Assembly: GCF_021869535.1 (NCBI RefSeq)
Contig: NW_026262581.1
Coordinates: 120,990,771-121,054,770, forward strand
Reading direction: 5' to 3'
DNA: 64,000 nt
Source: Mytilus californianus
Taxonomy: Eukaryota; Mollusca; Bivalvia; Mytilida; Mytilidae
Positions 24,729-39,700 of this stretch are shown here, piece by piece. The notes under the pieces were generated by a model that worked only from the letters and a program-made list of their open reading frames with translations, did not search any database and was not told where the DNA came from. Position numbers and translations under genes: made by a program. Position 1 is the first letter of the stretch. Every line of letters starts with the position of its first letter.

Positions 24729-27700
24729 CTATAAACACAAAAACTTAGATAAACTGCCCATTACTAATAATTTCATACCATCATGAAGACCATATAATTC
24801 ATACTAACTGATCAAATATAACCACACTCTTACAGGAGCTATATAAAAATGTCAAGCAGAACTTTGGTAAAACACCTTTTGTCAAAATATTCCACCTACT
24901 ATGTAAGTTTCAATAGCGATTTAAGTCTAAAATGACAAGAGTGAATTGTGTTTATCATCTTAACCATCTGAAGTTTGTAGTCTGTATCATAAAAATTCAA
25001 ATAATGAGTTTGAATTTTAAACTGATTAACATTACAATACTACATGCCTTTATATCAACAAAGAAATTCCATGGATGATCTGGTTTTATTCCATAAGAAT
25101 AGTAAATGAAGTATGTAGTTCCTGGAACACCTGACGGCAGTCTTGTATGGTATAGACGAGAATCATTAGTTATAGACCATCTTGTAAGTACAGCACCAGG
25201 GACTGGAGTAATATACAAGGACATATGATCTGGTCCTACAAATATAAAACAATCAATCTTTTCAACTTTGAAGTGTATCAATTTTCTACATACTTAACAC
25301 ATGTTTATCATGGACTAGTGTCATTCTCATCTTTCTTTTAACCATTCTCTGAAGACTCATTGCAAGGTATTATATATCGTAGGTAAATATAAACCTAATG
25401 CCAAAGAAGTTTTATCACAGTCTAAAGATGAACTCTTATATTTATTGAGTTCTAACAATTTTCATTTTTCATGATACCAAAAGTTGTCCCCCATTTCTTG
25501 AATTTATAAAATTTATCTCTCTATCATGAGTCTTTGATAGATATATATATGCAGGACAATTGGTAGAGCTGATCATTCTGAACATTTCTACCGCTGTCAG
25601 ATTTTCTCTATTTATAACAGTTTTCAAAATAATAGACAAAACTTGCATTTTACCCTATGTTCTATTTTTAGCCATGTCGACCATCTTGGTTGGCAGGCGG
25701 GATCATTTGACACATTTTTTAAACAAGATACCCAAATAATGATTGTGGCCAAGTTTGGTTAAATTTGGCCCAGTAGTTTCAGAGGAGAAGATTTTTGTAA
25801 AAGTTAACGGACGACAACGACGGACGACGGACGCCAAGTAATGAGAAAAGCTCACTTGGCCAATTAGTGAGCTAAAAAAGGGATTTAAAAAGTTTTAATA
25901 CTACGGAAAAGGGGAGTGATTGGTAGAGAGGTCAAATTTAGTCTTCTGATCCTTTTATTTGCGAAATGTATAGACGTTTTTTTTTTACATATAATGGAGC
26001 GTGGCATTATCTAAGTACTTACAGGGCCGCAGACAGACACTCAGTATTATAATATTACAGTAAAAATAGAACTCATGAAAGGAACAAAGTTAAAATAAAC
26101 TGTAAACACAGAATTATGTTCACTTGCAGCAAAATTAAAGAGGACAATCTCTCATTTAGTATGCAATTGTAACTGAGGATATACATAATATGAAAAATAT
26201 TCTTGTATTTCAAATGTTACAAACATTGTTTAAAGGGATGTACATTAAAGGTAAGATGAAACAATAATATTAGCAGGGTACTAACAGATGACATTCAAAC
26301 AGTATACAATTATCACATAATCCTAATTTGTATGGTAAACAGGCTTATTGCAGGGTGATAATTCTTTTTACGATTTTTTTTTATTTCAATCATGCACATA
26401 CATATCATCAATGTAGATTTTAAACTAGCAATCATGTTTCTATTAGACCATCGCACATCAGCAAAAAGACTAACGCACTCCAGCGCTGACCATTGCACTT
26501 CAGCATGACCATCACACCTCATCGTCCGAATTACACCTACAGTCCTAAATATATATATCATTGTTTCTTTCCCTCAATTCCCTGGCTTTGAATTTTATAC
26601 TTCTATTGGTTTCTTTATTTTCTAATTTAATTCAAAAACCCTTTGCAAGATACAAACCTGTCACATCAATGTGAAATCTGACAATTCTTGGACTGTCCTT
26701 GACAATTATCTTCTTTGTCAGCGTAACAGTAACAGGAATTCTAATAACAGGTGGTGGTTTTTGACTGTATAATGAAAGCCTGAAAAAGACAAGAAAAAAA
26801 ACTGAAAGAAGGTGGCACACAAAAATACTGATAAAGGATAATAATGTGTCATTTTGAGACTACCAATTTCTGTAAAATTTCAATTTTACAAATTCCTTTT
26901 ATTTATTATTATCTACTAAATGTTTTGCTTAGTGCAACAAACCTTTTTCCTTTTAAGCTACGCTGGCCTATTGAGCCAGTGCGAAATTTCATCATCACTT
27001 AGTTCCTAAGGTCTGTGGGTCTACCAATTAATGTTTATTCAAAAGTCTTCTCCTATAATCAATGGACTAATTGCAACCAAACATTTCAAAATAATTTTTT
27101 TGCCATTCTTTCATATATTTGTATGAATTTGTAATTAATTGTGTGTTGATTTATATGACTCATAAGCCATTGTTTTAGCTTCATCATATTGTAACAAGAT
27201 CCAAAAGCTATTTCATGCAATTTTTATGATATTGGAAAATTTTCGATCAACATTAACACATACATGTAAAATAATAACAAAAATGCACATGTTGTCATAT
27301 CAAGCATACCCCAACTAATAATTCAAAGTATCGGAAATAGGAACGATGTGTCTGACAGCTAAAACCTTGAAACTCATCACTGATAAACTGCTGACTAAAT
27401 ATTAAGTAATTCTGTTCAATAGAACTTGAGACAAATGTGACAAAATTTGTTAATTTCATTTAACATATTGAAAAATTCAAGGTATCAACAAACAGGAAGT
27501 TGGTGTCTGAAAAATTTGAATGGTGCTCATATTAAGAGTGCAGCTGTGCTTCTGCTGAAATGTTTAGCCTGCTTTACTGATTATGTTTGAATATTATGTT
27601 GAAACATTTTTTATCTAGGTTCTACTAAATGTATCATATAAACTTAACAGTATCAAAAAACCATGAAAATGAGGGCAAGGTCACATAAACCCTGGTAGTC

Positions 27701-30700
27701 AGGTATGTGCACCTTACATTCCTTCTTTACACCAAATAGAAACAGATCTACTATTGAAAACTTAATGAATAAGGAACTTAAAAAGATGTAATAGTAAGAT
27801 GTCAGACAAGTAAACCTTAAGAAAATTCTATAAATACTGAATAAGAATGATCAATTATTTAAAAATCTGAAAAACAGACTTCATCATGACAACATGAGTT
27901 CTGAACCATGAAATGAGGTCAAAGTCAGGTGAACCCTATATGACAGAAAAGTTTACCTTCAAACCATTCTATTTACCAAATATAGTTGTCCTGTTACTTG
28001 TAAAATAAAATTTAAAAAAAACATGTGATCAAAAACAATCACAGGATATTGGACATATGCCAGATGGAAACTTCAGACCACAAGATATGAATTGTTTAGC
28101 TCTGCTACCTTCTGAAATATAAAGCTTTATACACATATTTTACGCTGCCAGATAAGCATCATTATATCTGGCAATACACTACATTCTTTGCAGACAAGAT
28201 AAAAATATGAATTACCTTTTCCCTCCAAAAATTATAATTTTTCAAATTCTTGTTAGTATCACGAAACAAACACTAACTATCTTAATTTTCAAAGTATTAT
28301 CCATTATCCATTTAGAAAAAATGTCATTTTGGAAAGTGTTGATATTTTGATTTCAGCAGTCAACTTCCTTGAAGGAATTATCGCCCAATAAACACTTTCA
28401 AGAGCAAACATCTTTAAAGACATGATCTCCCTATAAATACTTCCAAGAGCAAATATCCTTAAATACACGATCTCCTTATAAACACTTCCAAGAGCAAACA
28501 TCCTTAAAGACATGATCTCCCTATAAATACTTCCAAGAGCAAAGATTCTTAAAGACACAATCTCCTTATAAATACTTCCAAGAGCAAACATCCTTAAAGA
28601 CATGATCTCCCTATAAACAATTCCGAGAGCATAGCAAACATCCTTAAAGGCATGACCTCCAAGAGCAAGCATCCTTAAAGGCATGATCTTCCTATAAACA
28701 CTTCCAAGTGCAAACATTCTTAAAGGCATGATCTCCCTATAAACACTGGGTTGCTGAATCATTGACATGTATACCTCACATCACCTATACATAGTGACCG
28801 CTGACAAGAATCCAGGTTGATATAAACATAAATATATATGGAATCAACTACATTTGTGACAACAAAAAAAATGCATGCATTTTAATTTAACTAAAAATGT
28901 TTCCTTTAGCTACCAGTAAATAGATGGACAGTGTGTATATGGATGTGGTGTGGATTATAATATTACATAACAGTTCATACTCTGTGATCAAATTATTATA
29001 AAATATTATAAAGCTTCTGTTAAAGTGATTATAATCATATGTTAAGTTCTACTAGCAGAGAAATAGGAGTTATAATAGACGTCTGTAGCTCTAAGTTCTC
29101 CTATTAGATACAGGTACTACCTGGTCGTTTTTCAATCAATGATATTGCCTTTTCTACACCTGATTATTAAAAAGCTGCGTATTGTTGCTTAAAATTTAAA
29201 TTACTAATTCAACTTTTCCATTGTTAAGTGCCAATCTGCCTAAGAATCAGGCAGTGGTGAAAACATGACAAACAAAAACCCGCTCAACTTTACATTAATT
29301 TAAATTCAGAATGTATAATGGTGCATGAATATAACATTCGTTTCCTTTCACTGTTCTGGTAATTCAAGATATAATTTGGTTGAAATGCACTAGAAAAAAA
29401 CAATTAAGGGGAGATGACTCCATAATTTGCTATCAATGTAACCAAAATTTATCTAGATATTTCTCGAATTACCAGAGAAGCAGAAACGAAAGACCTACCA
29501 TTTCTAATTCAGGATGAGGGTACCTTCAAAATAGGTTGGTTAGATCGATGGGTTTTTTTCGGCCATGTTTTGAATTTTTTCTAAATTGCCTGATTCTTAC
29601 AAAGACTGGCACAAAAAAGTTCTTAAAAATGCAACATTTCTTTTTTTTCCAGCATAACTAAATTTAATTCTTCAAATACTTTTACACCAAGCTTTTGTCA
29701 TCAGGATATCATCCCTTGTACACCAGACTCAAAATATGCAGCAACACAAAAATAACAGCATAAACACTTTGAAGCGGAGAAAGTTAACAAAACAAGTGAC
29801 ACTTATTACATAAAACCAAAATAAAAGAACATGCATTCTAGTATCCCACACCCACCTAGCATCAAATAGCTGTATAAGCGGGTACATGTATGGCATGCCA
29901 CAGTAGTTACCCTCACACTTGACATACTGGCTATCACGAATCACTGGATTGTCCTGTATTAAGTTGGCACCATTATGATCAAATGCCAAATACCATATCC
30001 CTGAATCACTCCTGTTTATACTTCTATCATGGTTGTGGAAGTTTCTGTTAATATGCTGAAAGAAGAGACAGCTGATTCACATTATGAAATGCCCACATTC
30101 CTAAGATATTTTATGATCCCATATCAAGTTCAATAGTCTTTGTGAAGGCACATTATTATAGAAAAATAACTCTTTCTCTTTATGTGATTATATAAATAAA
30201 CACGAGGTTCAAAGTAGCCTGTATTGTTCTCCTCACATCTATGCTTTAATTTAAATTTTAATAGAAATATCTTTCCATCAACACTGATAACCAAATTTTG
30301 GAAAAGACATCTTAAGCATACATGTACTTATTTTCATATTTTCAGCATCACTTTTCATCAAACCTTTTGATAAGTAATCTTGAGCAAAAATATGTTTAGA
30401 CAGCTAGATTGTACAGCTGTTGCATTTTAAAAATAATAAAAATGTGTTATGAGTAGATATTCATACTACAGTTAAACATGCTTAAATTGAACCCGTTTGA
30501 TTTAGATGAGACAGGTTTTGGCATATACAGGTAAAATTACTAAAGAATATAAATCGTGTATCCTGACACAAGAGTTAAGATTAGACAGTGTTCCACTTTA
30601 TAACAGTGTTAATTTTAAACAGGTTTAACTGCACATAATCATATAAAAAAAATTAAAACTCTAGAAAAAATAAGACCCGTCAAAAGCAACAATTAATTTT

Positions 30701-33700
30701 TATCAAATATTCTCTATCCTATGATTCAAATTAAACTAGATGTGTCGGAACGAATACTAGTTTGATGAAAAATTTCCTTGATCAATGAATAGTTAAATTT
30801 CAAACTATCAGCAAACAGGAAGTGGATGTACTGAAGATGTGTTGAAACGACATGAAAATCAGCATATCGGAACAAAACATAAACTTGATCTGTAACTCAT
30901 CATGGTAGACTCACATATCAAAAATCAGGGCAAAATCATAACGCGTTTAAAAAAAAGTCCGTATAACTGTGATTTTCAACAATTTATCAAAGTCCAAAGC
31001 CCAAAATTTCGACAAAAATTAGCAGAGTGTAACGAATCTTAAACTTGATCTGTAACTCATCATGGTTAACTCACAAACCAAAAATCAGCCCAATTTCTGA
31101 AGGCGTTTAGAAAAAAGGTCTGTATAACTGTGATTTTCAACAATTTATCAAAGTCCAAAGCTCGTAATTTCGGCAAAAATTAGCAGAGCGGAACGAAACT
31201 TAAACTTGATCTGTAACTCATCATGGTTAACTCACATACCAAAAATCAGCCAATATCTGAAGGCGTTTAGAAAAAAAGACCGTATAACTGTGATTTTCAA
31301 CAATTTATCAAAGTCCAAAGCCCGTAATTTCGGCAAAAATTAGCAGAGCGGAACGAAACTTAAACTTGATCTGTAACGCATCATGGTTAACTCACATACC
31401 AGAAATTCCGTATAATGGTTTGTTGCGGAATGACGGAATGACGGACAAGGGTAAAACTATATGGCCCCGACAACCTATGGCCCGACAACTTTGTTGCGGG
31501 GCCATAAAAACAGGACTAAGAAAGAAATGTCTTACGAAGATCAGTCCTCTCTGTGACGTGGGACTCTCCACATTACCACTGTATGGGAATCCAAGACTAG
31601 TAAACTGTGTAAGTAGAAGACTACTAAGTAGTATCACACTTAATGCAGCAAGAAGTGGCTTCATATTAGAACATAAATATACAAAACCAACCTGCAATAG
31701 AATTAGTAATTTGCTTTTAATCACATTTATATATATACTGTATGTGTATAATTGTATGTAGACTTAGCTTACGTACATTAAAATTTGAGATGTTACGAAA
31801 TAAGACGCTACATAACAGATGCATTATCAAAACTCTGAGAATTAATATTCTTCCTTACATCTGACGAATAATCAACACTTAGCAAATAAGCATAGCGCCA
31901 CAAAATATGGAATTGTCTTTTAAACAATTAAATTTAGGTTGTTTAAACTGCCTGCTTTAAATGTAAATGTTGTGTTAACTGGTTTAGCACATTATATTTC
32001 TTTTTTTTTTTATTTGAACATGTTTTAGTGTTGTTCCAGATAGGTTCAGTTCTTTTATTTTGTTAACTTACACTGGAGTGTAGTACATTTGTTATTTATG
32101 ATTTAGAAACATTCTATTCTTATAAAGTCTAATAAAATATCATCATGACATAAAACATCAAACAACCCACATACTATCTATCTCCTACCAATTTACAGAA
32201 TACAAGTTGTATTTACAACATTTGTTATACTTACTAAATACTGCATACATATTATAACTGTAAAAGCTGTAAGCATTGCTATTAATATATCTGGATATGA
32301 ATTGCATCCTGCCCTTCCTGATATGGGTATAAACAACGTTAAAACAGCTTCTACTGAATGAAGTGTGGTTAACAGTTGGAACAGTTGACCCAATAAGGTT
32401 ATAAATACATATGAAAATGATGGACCTGCAAAAAAGTTAATTAAAATTAATTAAAATTTTTGAGATCACAAAAAGATAACATAATTCATGTAAGGGTAAC
32501 ATGTAACCTTTGCAATATGGACTTAAATCTAGAAAACAATTGTTCCCCCAAGTTGCCGTCTGAGATACAATCATACAAGATTTCTCTTTGAATAATATTT
32601 ACTGGTCTCTCATCTAGTTAGCAATCATGGAATAGCTATTTTTACAAGTAATACCAGATTGGGTGTTTTTATTACTGTTTTTTTTTAAAGTTCTCTTTAA
32701 AGTCATCTAATACTAGAGTTTATACATGTATTCATTCTTATTGACTACTCTGATAGTCCTGATGCAATTCTATGATATCTGGCACAATTATCTTACCTAC
32801 ATACAATGTATCTATAAATAGTTAGCAGACAGATACTTAATTTTAATATAAATTTGCATTCATGTGAAGATTTGGAATTGTCTTATTTACATTTAACAAG
32901 ATAAGGTAAAAGTCAATATGCTGTCCATCTTATAATATAAGGTAAATGGCAATACACAGTCCATCTAACAATATAAGGTACAAGTCAATATGCTGTCCAT
33001 CTTATAATATAAGGTAAATGGCAATACACAGCCCATCTAACAATATAAGGTACAAGTCAATATGCTGTCCATCTTATAATATAAGGTAAATGGCAATACA
33101 CAGCCCATCTAACAATATAAGGTACAAGTCAATATAATGTCCATCTAGCAATATAAGGTAAATGGCAATACACAGCCCATCTAACAATATAAGGTACAAG
33201 TCAATATAATGTCCATCTAGCAATATAAGGTAAATGGCAATACACAGTCCATCTAACAATATAAGGTACAAGTCAATATAATGTCCATCTAGCAATATAA
33301 GGTAAATGGCAATACACAGCTCATCTAACAATATAAGGTACAAGTCAATATAATGTCCATCTAGCAATATAAGGTAAATGGCAATACACAGCCCATCTAA
33401 CAATATAAGGTACAAGTCAATATAATGTCCATCTAGCAATATAAGGTAAATGGCAATACACAGTCCATCTAACAATATAAGGTACAAGTCAATATAATGT
33501 CCATCTAGCAATATAAGGTAAATGGCAATACACAGTCCATCTAACAATATAAGGTACAAGTCAATATAATGTCCATCTAGCAATATAAGGCAACAAAAAA
33601 TATTATTTCCTATACTAAATTTATGTTTTCTTCCTTATACTTTAACCTAAACCTATGACAAAAGATATTTTAAATAATCTGAACAAAGTAAAATTATATT

Positions 33701-36700
33701 TCAAAATGAAATTTGACAAAAAAAAATGTTGCAAATTAACATTTATAAATAATACATACCTAGAGTATTATCTATTTTGAAAAATGGCATGACAACATAT
33801 CTTGCTAAATATGGTCCTAATATCCATAACATTGGCAAAAAAGCTGATGCAAAGTCCATGTAAGTTAGAAATAATGTTATCAAACAAAATATGATCATTG
33901 CTGCATCATGGTAAAGGGATTCCACATACCAATCTGGTGTATTCTGGAATAGAAATACCATAGTTACAAAATGTACATACTTAACAAAACTTCACACCAC
34001 TGATGTCATAACCAAAATTTAGGATGAAACAAACTTAAATTTATTTTAATTATTAATAGATCAAACCTCTAGGTATTTACTTTGATAATGATGAAGTTTA
34101 TAAAGGTAAATTTTACCTTTAAAATATCTAAGTGCTTCTCTCAGATACTGATTAATGAAAGTTGATATAGGGCAAATAAAAGTAGTTTACTCATTCCAAA
34201 ATCTGTATGTCTCTCCGAAGTCAGTTTTGAACTATGCAATAAACATGTTTTATTCATTTTTTGTATTTTGTATTTTTTTCTTGTCATTTTTAGTGAAAGA
34301 AGAAAGTATGATCTGGGCACTTTGAATTAGAAAATCAAAAAGTAATATAAATCTACCAAATAACATCCTTCGCATGTTTATAAGACATTAGTCTTACAGA
34401 CATAAGTATTTATATTTTTGAATTTTATCCTACATATTTGAGTTTGGACTTTTAAACTTCTTGCATTAGTGCAAAACTGCAAAAATTGCAAAAATAGCCT
34501 TTTGAGATCTTGCCATAACTATTAAGATATGTCACAGTTTTGCCTCAAAAGATATTTTTCTACAAGATATTTTTTACAAAGATGTTAATGTTAATTTTGA
34601 CCACGTTTTTGCAGCATAGTGAAATCACAAGTGACCTTTGTGCACTACATGTCCAGATACTCATTTATTAATAAAATCAACCTAATTTTGAAAGGCCTGA
34701 ATCATTCTACTATTTTTGCAATTTCAGGGGTCAAATAATGGCTCTTATCATACCTCCTCCTTTGTAGATTTCCTTTCCTGAAGTTGATATGGTTTTTATA
34801 AAGCTGTATAGAAACTTTGTCTTTTTCTTTTAGTACGGTGCATTAAAGCGATTTCAGGAATTTTAAATCTTTTCCAAGGGATTTTATTTGATATCTTTAT
34901 ATGATCACATACTCTACTCCATATTTTATCGAATTTCATAAAACCATACATACCATTATCTTATTTTTTGTACTTTGTTTTTTGTTTTGTAGTTTAAGAC
35001 TGTGATTTTTCGCTTCTTTCAGATGTGTAAAGTACATTAATCATGGTCATATTTTCTTCAAAACCTTTTTTACCTTATAAATTGTATGTTTCAGCAGATA
35101 ATGGAATGCTAAGATGATATTAATTGACATGACACCATACACAAGTATGATATTGTATGTCCTTGAGAACCAAAACATAGGATGTCCCAGTAAGTCAACT
35201 GTAACTCCAACAATGGCTGCCACTCCAGACAACAATATCCAACATACTAATGACAGAACTAAAGCTTGTAGTAAGGTTTTGTCTGTTGATACATCCTGAT
35301 CTGAAAATGTATAATCCCAATTATAACTATACAGACCAAATGGCACATTCTTTTCTGTTTACTACAAGGTACACTCATGATAGATACCAGGCTAAAATTT
35401 TGTATGCCTGAGACGCTTTTTGTCTACAATAGACACATCAGTGACACTCGAATTAAAAGAGTATGATTCTTTTCTGTTATGGTTTCAACCAGTAATTACA
35501 TTGTAGACTGTGGTTAAAATATGATTACCTCAGCTATTGAAAATCTACATTTAAAAAGGTGGGTAAAAAACAGAATTAATTGCAACATTAATTTATAGCT
35601 ACCCATTACACAACTGCATATGAAAATATTAGAACAAAATTTACTGGACTCAAATTATCTAAATCAAATGCCATATTTCTGTGGAAGTATTTCAAACCAA
35701 GGATTATACATATCCTTGGTCAAACAAAATGAAATGAAAATTCATCCAACACCTGCTCATTATCTAACATTAAAAAATAACCTCATCATATGTCGGTTCT
35801 ATAAAAAACAATTGAGTTAAGTCAGTAATTCTCCATTTTGGAACGTCAGAATGATCGATTATGATATGACCTGTCGATATAAATACTGTAAATTGAGAAA
35901 TTATGTAGATGTTTTTATTAATACGATAATGCGACAGTATCCGGTTCGCAATTATAAAAGCTTGCATTCATAATTTCAGTAGTGATTTTCCTTTACAAAA
36001 TTTTTAAATCCGTTTTCAGTGATTCACAATAATAAATGCACACATTAATTTCTGAAATTTACAGTAATAGAACCCTTTAATGGTCATCCATCACTACTAC
36101 TTCACTCACAATTAGACAAGACCTGTAGATATATACTAATTTGTAAAACTCACAACTTAGGATCCTCTTAGTCTTAATCTTGTATTTCAACAGTAGAGTC
36201 ACTGAAACAATCGCAAGAAGACCACAGTTAAATACAGCTCCTATTCTGCTAGGATAATAAATCATAAACAGTCCTAAAAAATCAAAGAACACCATAGTTC
36301 CATGCTGATCTGCACCAGGGTCCTCAAGTTGCTCATTGGAACACAGGTTTTTTATCACACTCAATAAATTGTCTCCTACAACAAAAAATAAAGGAAATTT
36401 TAGTTCAAAGTATATTTTTACTTTCTTTATGAAAGCTCCATCTTAAATAGTTAGAATGCTTCTTAAATATGATCAGATATGACTAATCTGTCAACTTGTC
36501 TAATAATGTAATGAATAAACACAGACTATTAAAACCAATCATTGTTTGACAATTTTCTCTTCATGAGAGTTTTGAGGTCACTTTGTTAAAAGACAAGGTT
36601 TAGCATCCTGTATGTATTAGATATACCTTTGATGGCTTAAGTCGTATAGGCTAGGGTATATCTAACTTACACCTTGATGTTATGGTTAATGCAAAATGAT

Positions 36701-39700
36701 GATAATCGATTATTTAAAGAGGGATCTTTAGGAATTTGTCCTTATTTTTGGATAAAACATTTTAAATGCATGTTATCAAATTAGAGAAATTATATTTAAT
36801 GACATCATGGTGTAATCAATACTACCCGTAACCAGGACTGGGTTGCAAAAACATCAATTAACAAAATGTGTAAGTGTAAATTAAATCATTTACAACAGAT
36901 TTAAGTAACACATAAAATTTTAATGTCATTTAACGTTAATTGATGTTTGCGCCACCCAGTCCAGATATCTGAATACTACCTATAGGATTAACCGGATTTA
37001 TCATTCTGTTATAATAGTTATAAATACATACTCACCAGTATGCTAAATACTGGCCAATGGAATGCATCCTGGTTTATCTTTTTTGTGTAATATTTATATT
37101 TACTGACCAGCATTCTGAATATTACCTGGTAGGATACATTTGTAAATCATGCTTTATCATTTAGTTTACAATAGTTATACATACTCACCAGTTCTCTGAA
37201 ATTCTTAATACTGTGAGATGGGATACACCCAGGTTTATGTCAGTATGTAATAAGTACTCACCAGCTCTCTGAATACTGCTTGATGGATTTATCATTTTGT
37301 ATGTAATAAGAACTCACTAGCGACTTATTTCACAAAACATTTTTTGAGAAAATTAGCTCGGAAATCATGAACATTTCCGTATAACTTACAATCAATACTT
37401 ATCGTAAAATTTTTTGTGAAAAGAGCCCCAGCACTTTAAATAGTGCCTAATGGGATATACTGTGGTTTATCATTCTGTATGCAACAAGTGCTCACCAGCC
37501 CAGAGCATACTGTTTAATGGGATACACCCAGGTTTATGTCAGTATGTTAAAAGTACTCACAATTTTTCTGAATACTGCCTAATGGGATACACTGTGGTTT
37601 ATCAGGCAGTATGTTATAAGCACCAGCTCTCTGAATACTGTTTGATGGGATATACTTGGTTTATCAGTCAGTATGTAATAAGTACTCACCATCTCTCTGA
37701 ATACTGCCTGATGGGACTGCCTGATGGGATATACTTGGTTTATCAGTCAGTATGTAATACGTACTCACCATCTTTCTGAACACTGCCTAATTGGATACAC
37801 TGTGGTTTATCAGTCAGTGTGTTATGAACACTCACCAGCTCTCTAAATACTGCCAGATGGGATATACTTGGTTAATCAGTCATTATGTAACAAGTACTCG
37901 CCATCTCTCTGAATACTGGCTGATGGGATATACTTGGTTTATCAGTCAGTATGTAATAAGTTCTCACTAGCTCTCTGAATACTGCCTATGAGATAGACAG
38001 TGGTTTATCATTTTGTATTTTATTAGTACTCACCGGCTCTCAGAATGAATACTGCATATGGGATGCATATGGGATACCCAGGTTATCAGTTAGTATGTAA
38101 TAAGTACTCACCCGCTCTCTGAATACTGCCTGATGGAATATACTGTGGTTTATCATTCTGTGTATGATAAATGTAGCCATTGGCAATATAAGCAATATCT
38201 AAACCTGAAATGTAAATGGAAATTTCTCAAACACTACTGGTTAGGATCCAGATAGAGTCTGTAACCAGTTTCCATCACATATTATTAAACATACGAAAAA
38301 CATAATGCATATATACAGCAAACTGATGTTTACTTCATATAAATATTTTTATTTTATTCATAAAAAATAAGTTTTGTTGTTTTTGGTACAGACAGGAAAA
38401 TGCAGAGTTTTATGTTGTTTTTAATGGATTTTCGGAAGGTATATAACTTTATGTTGTCCTCAATTATATAAAACTTAATGTTTCCACACTTAATGTTTCC
38501 ACACAGAGCACTAGCTTGCATTATTATAATTTTTTTGTTAAAAGTATCACAATCAGACTTTATACTCCCCTACATCATAGTATACAAAATGTATAATTCT
38601 GATTTCAAGTGAAACAAACTCTTGATAAATTCATATATATAGAGTGAAGAAGATCACACATTTTCCTTTCTTTTTTGCCACACAACATTGCACAATAGAA
38701 AAATGTGATATTTCAGATTATTAAGTGAAAATTTCTGGCATTTAGCAGACAAATTCAAAATTCGTACGTATTTGCCAAAATCTTGGTTACCTAATTTTGA
38801 TAGAAGGCTGTCCTACTATCCTATGCATTTTCAATTTATACAATTGTAAGGTAATTTAATATCTAAAAACTTAATATGGATTTTAACTTTATAACCCAGT
38901 TGTCATGACCAACATTTGGTCAGCAGCTGTTATAATCCCCTCTACATGTATATATCCTTGCACAAATGGAATGAATAGGGAAAATGGACAAATTGTGTAA
39001 AGTAAAAAAGGTATGAACTAAAGAAGCTGTGGGGATTGGGTGGTATAATCTACATAACTTCACCAAGAATGTGAATTCTAAAGGTTATCATACCATAAGA
39101 ATTAATATATTACCAGGAAGATTTCCAAAGTCTCTGAATATTCTATAATCTGTATCAGAAGGAATGACACCACTCTGGAAGATCTCTTGACCCACTATGG
39201 AAGCATAAGGATATAATGCTGACTCAGCATATGCCTTGACTAACCATGGGTGTTCTGGTCCTAAAATAAGAAACACCTACTGATAAAAGTAATACCTATG
39301 GTCGTGACTACATTTATACAATTTAAGTTAATTAAATAGTTTAAACTTTCAGTGCTTTCAATAGTCATTTGTTGTTTAATTTGTCCTTATGTTCATAAAA
39401 ACTTTCAACAAAAAGAAACAATATGTACTCCAAAATGACATCAAACTTTCTATATGACTTTTTCTATATACCTGTAAGTTATTCTAAAATTGAGAATGGA
39501 AATGGGGAATATGTCAAAGAGACAACAATCCGACGAAAGAGCAGACAACAGCCGAAGGCCACCAATGGGTCTTCAACGCAGAGAGAAAATCCCGCACTAT
39601 ACTGTTATAGATGGCACCCAAGGAAAGCACTTTGAAGTGAGTACTTACTTACTGACAAGACTGAATAAACTTCATTGATTTTTGTTTTAAGGGTAAAGTT

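Noticed and set aside
28304-28768. 154-residue minus-strand protein
   Set aside because: By-product of a 45-bp minisatellite.
33074-33583. 169-residue repeat protein gene on the minus strand
   Set aside because: It is the translation of a 72-bp minisatellite inside an ERMP1 intron; no start context or domain.
37450-37779. 109-residue plus-strand frame
   Set aside because: Antisense reading of the exon 5-derived tandem array.
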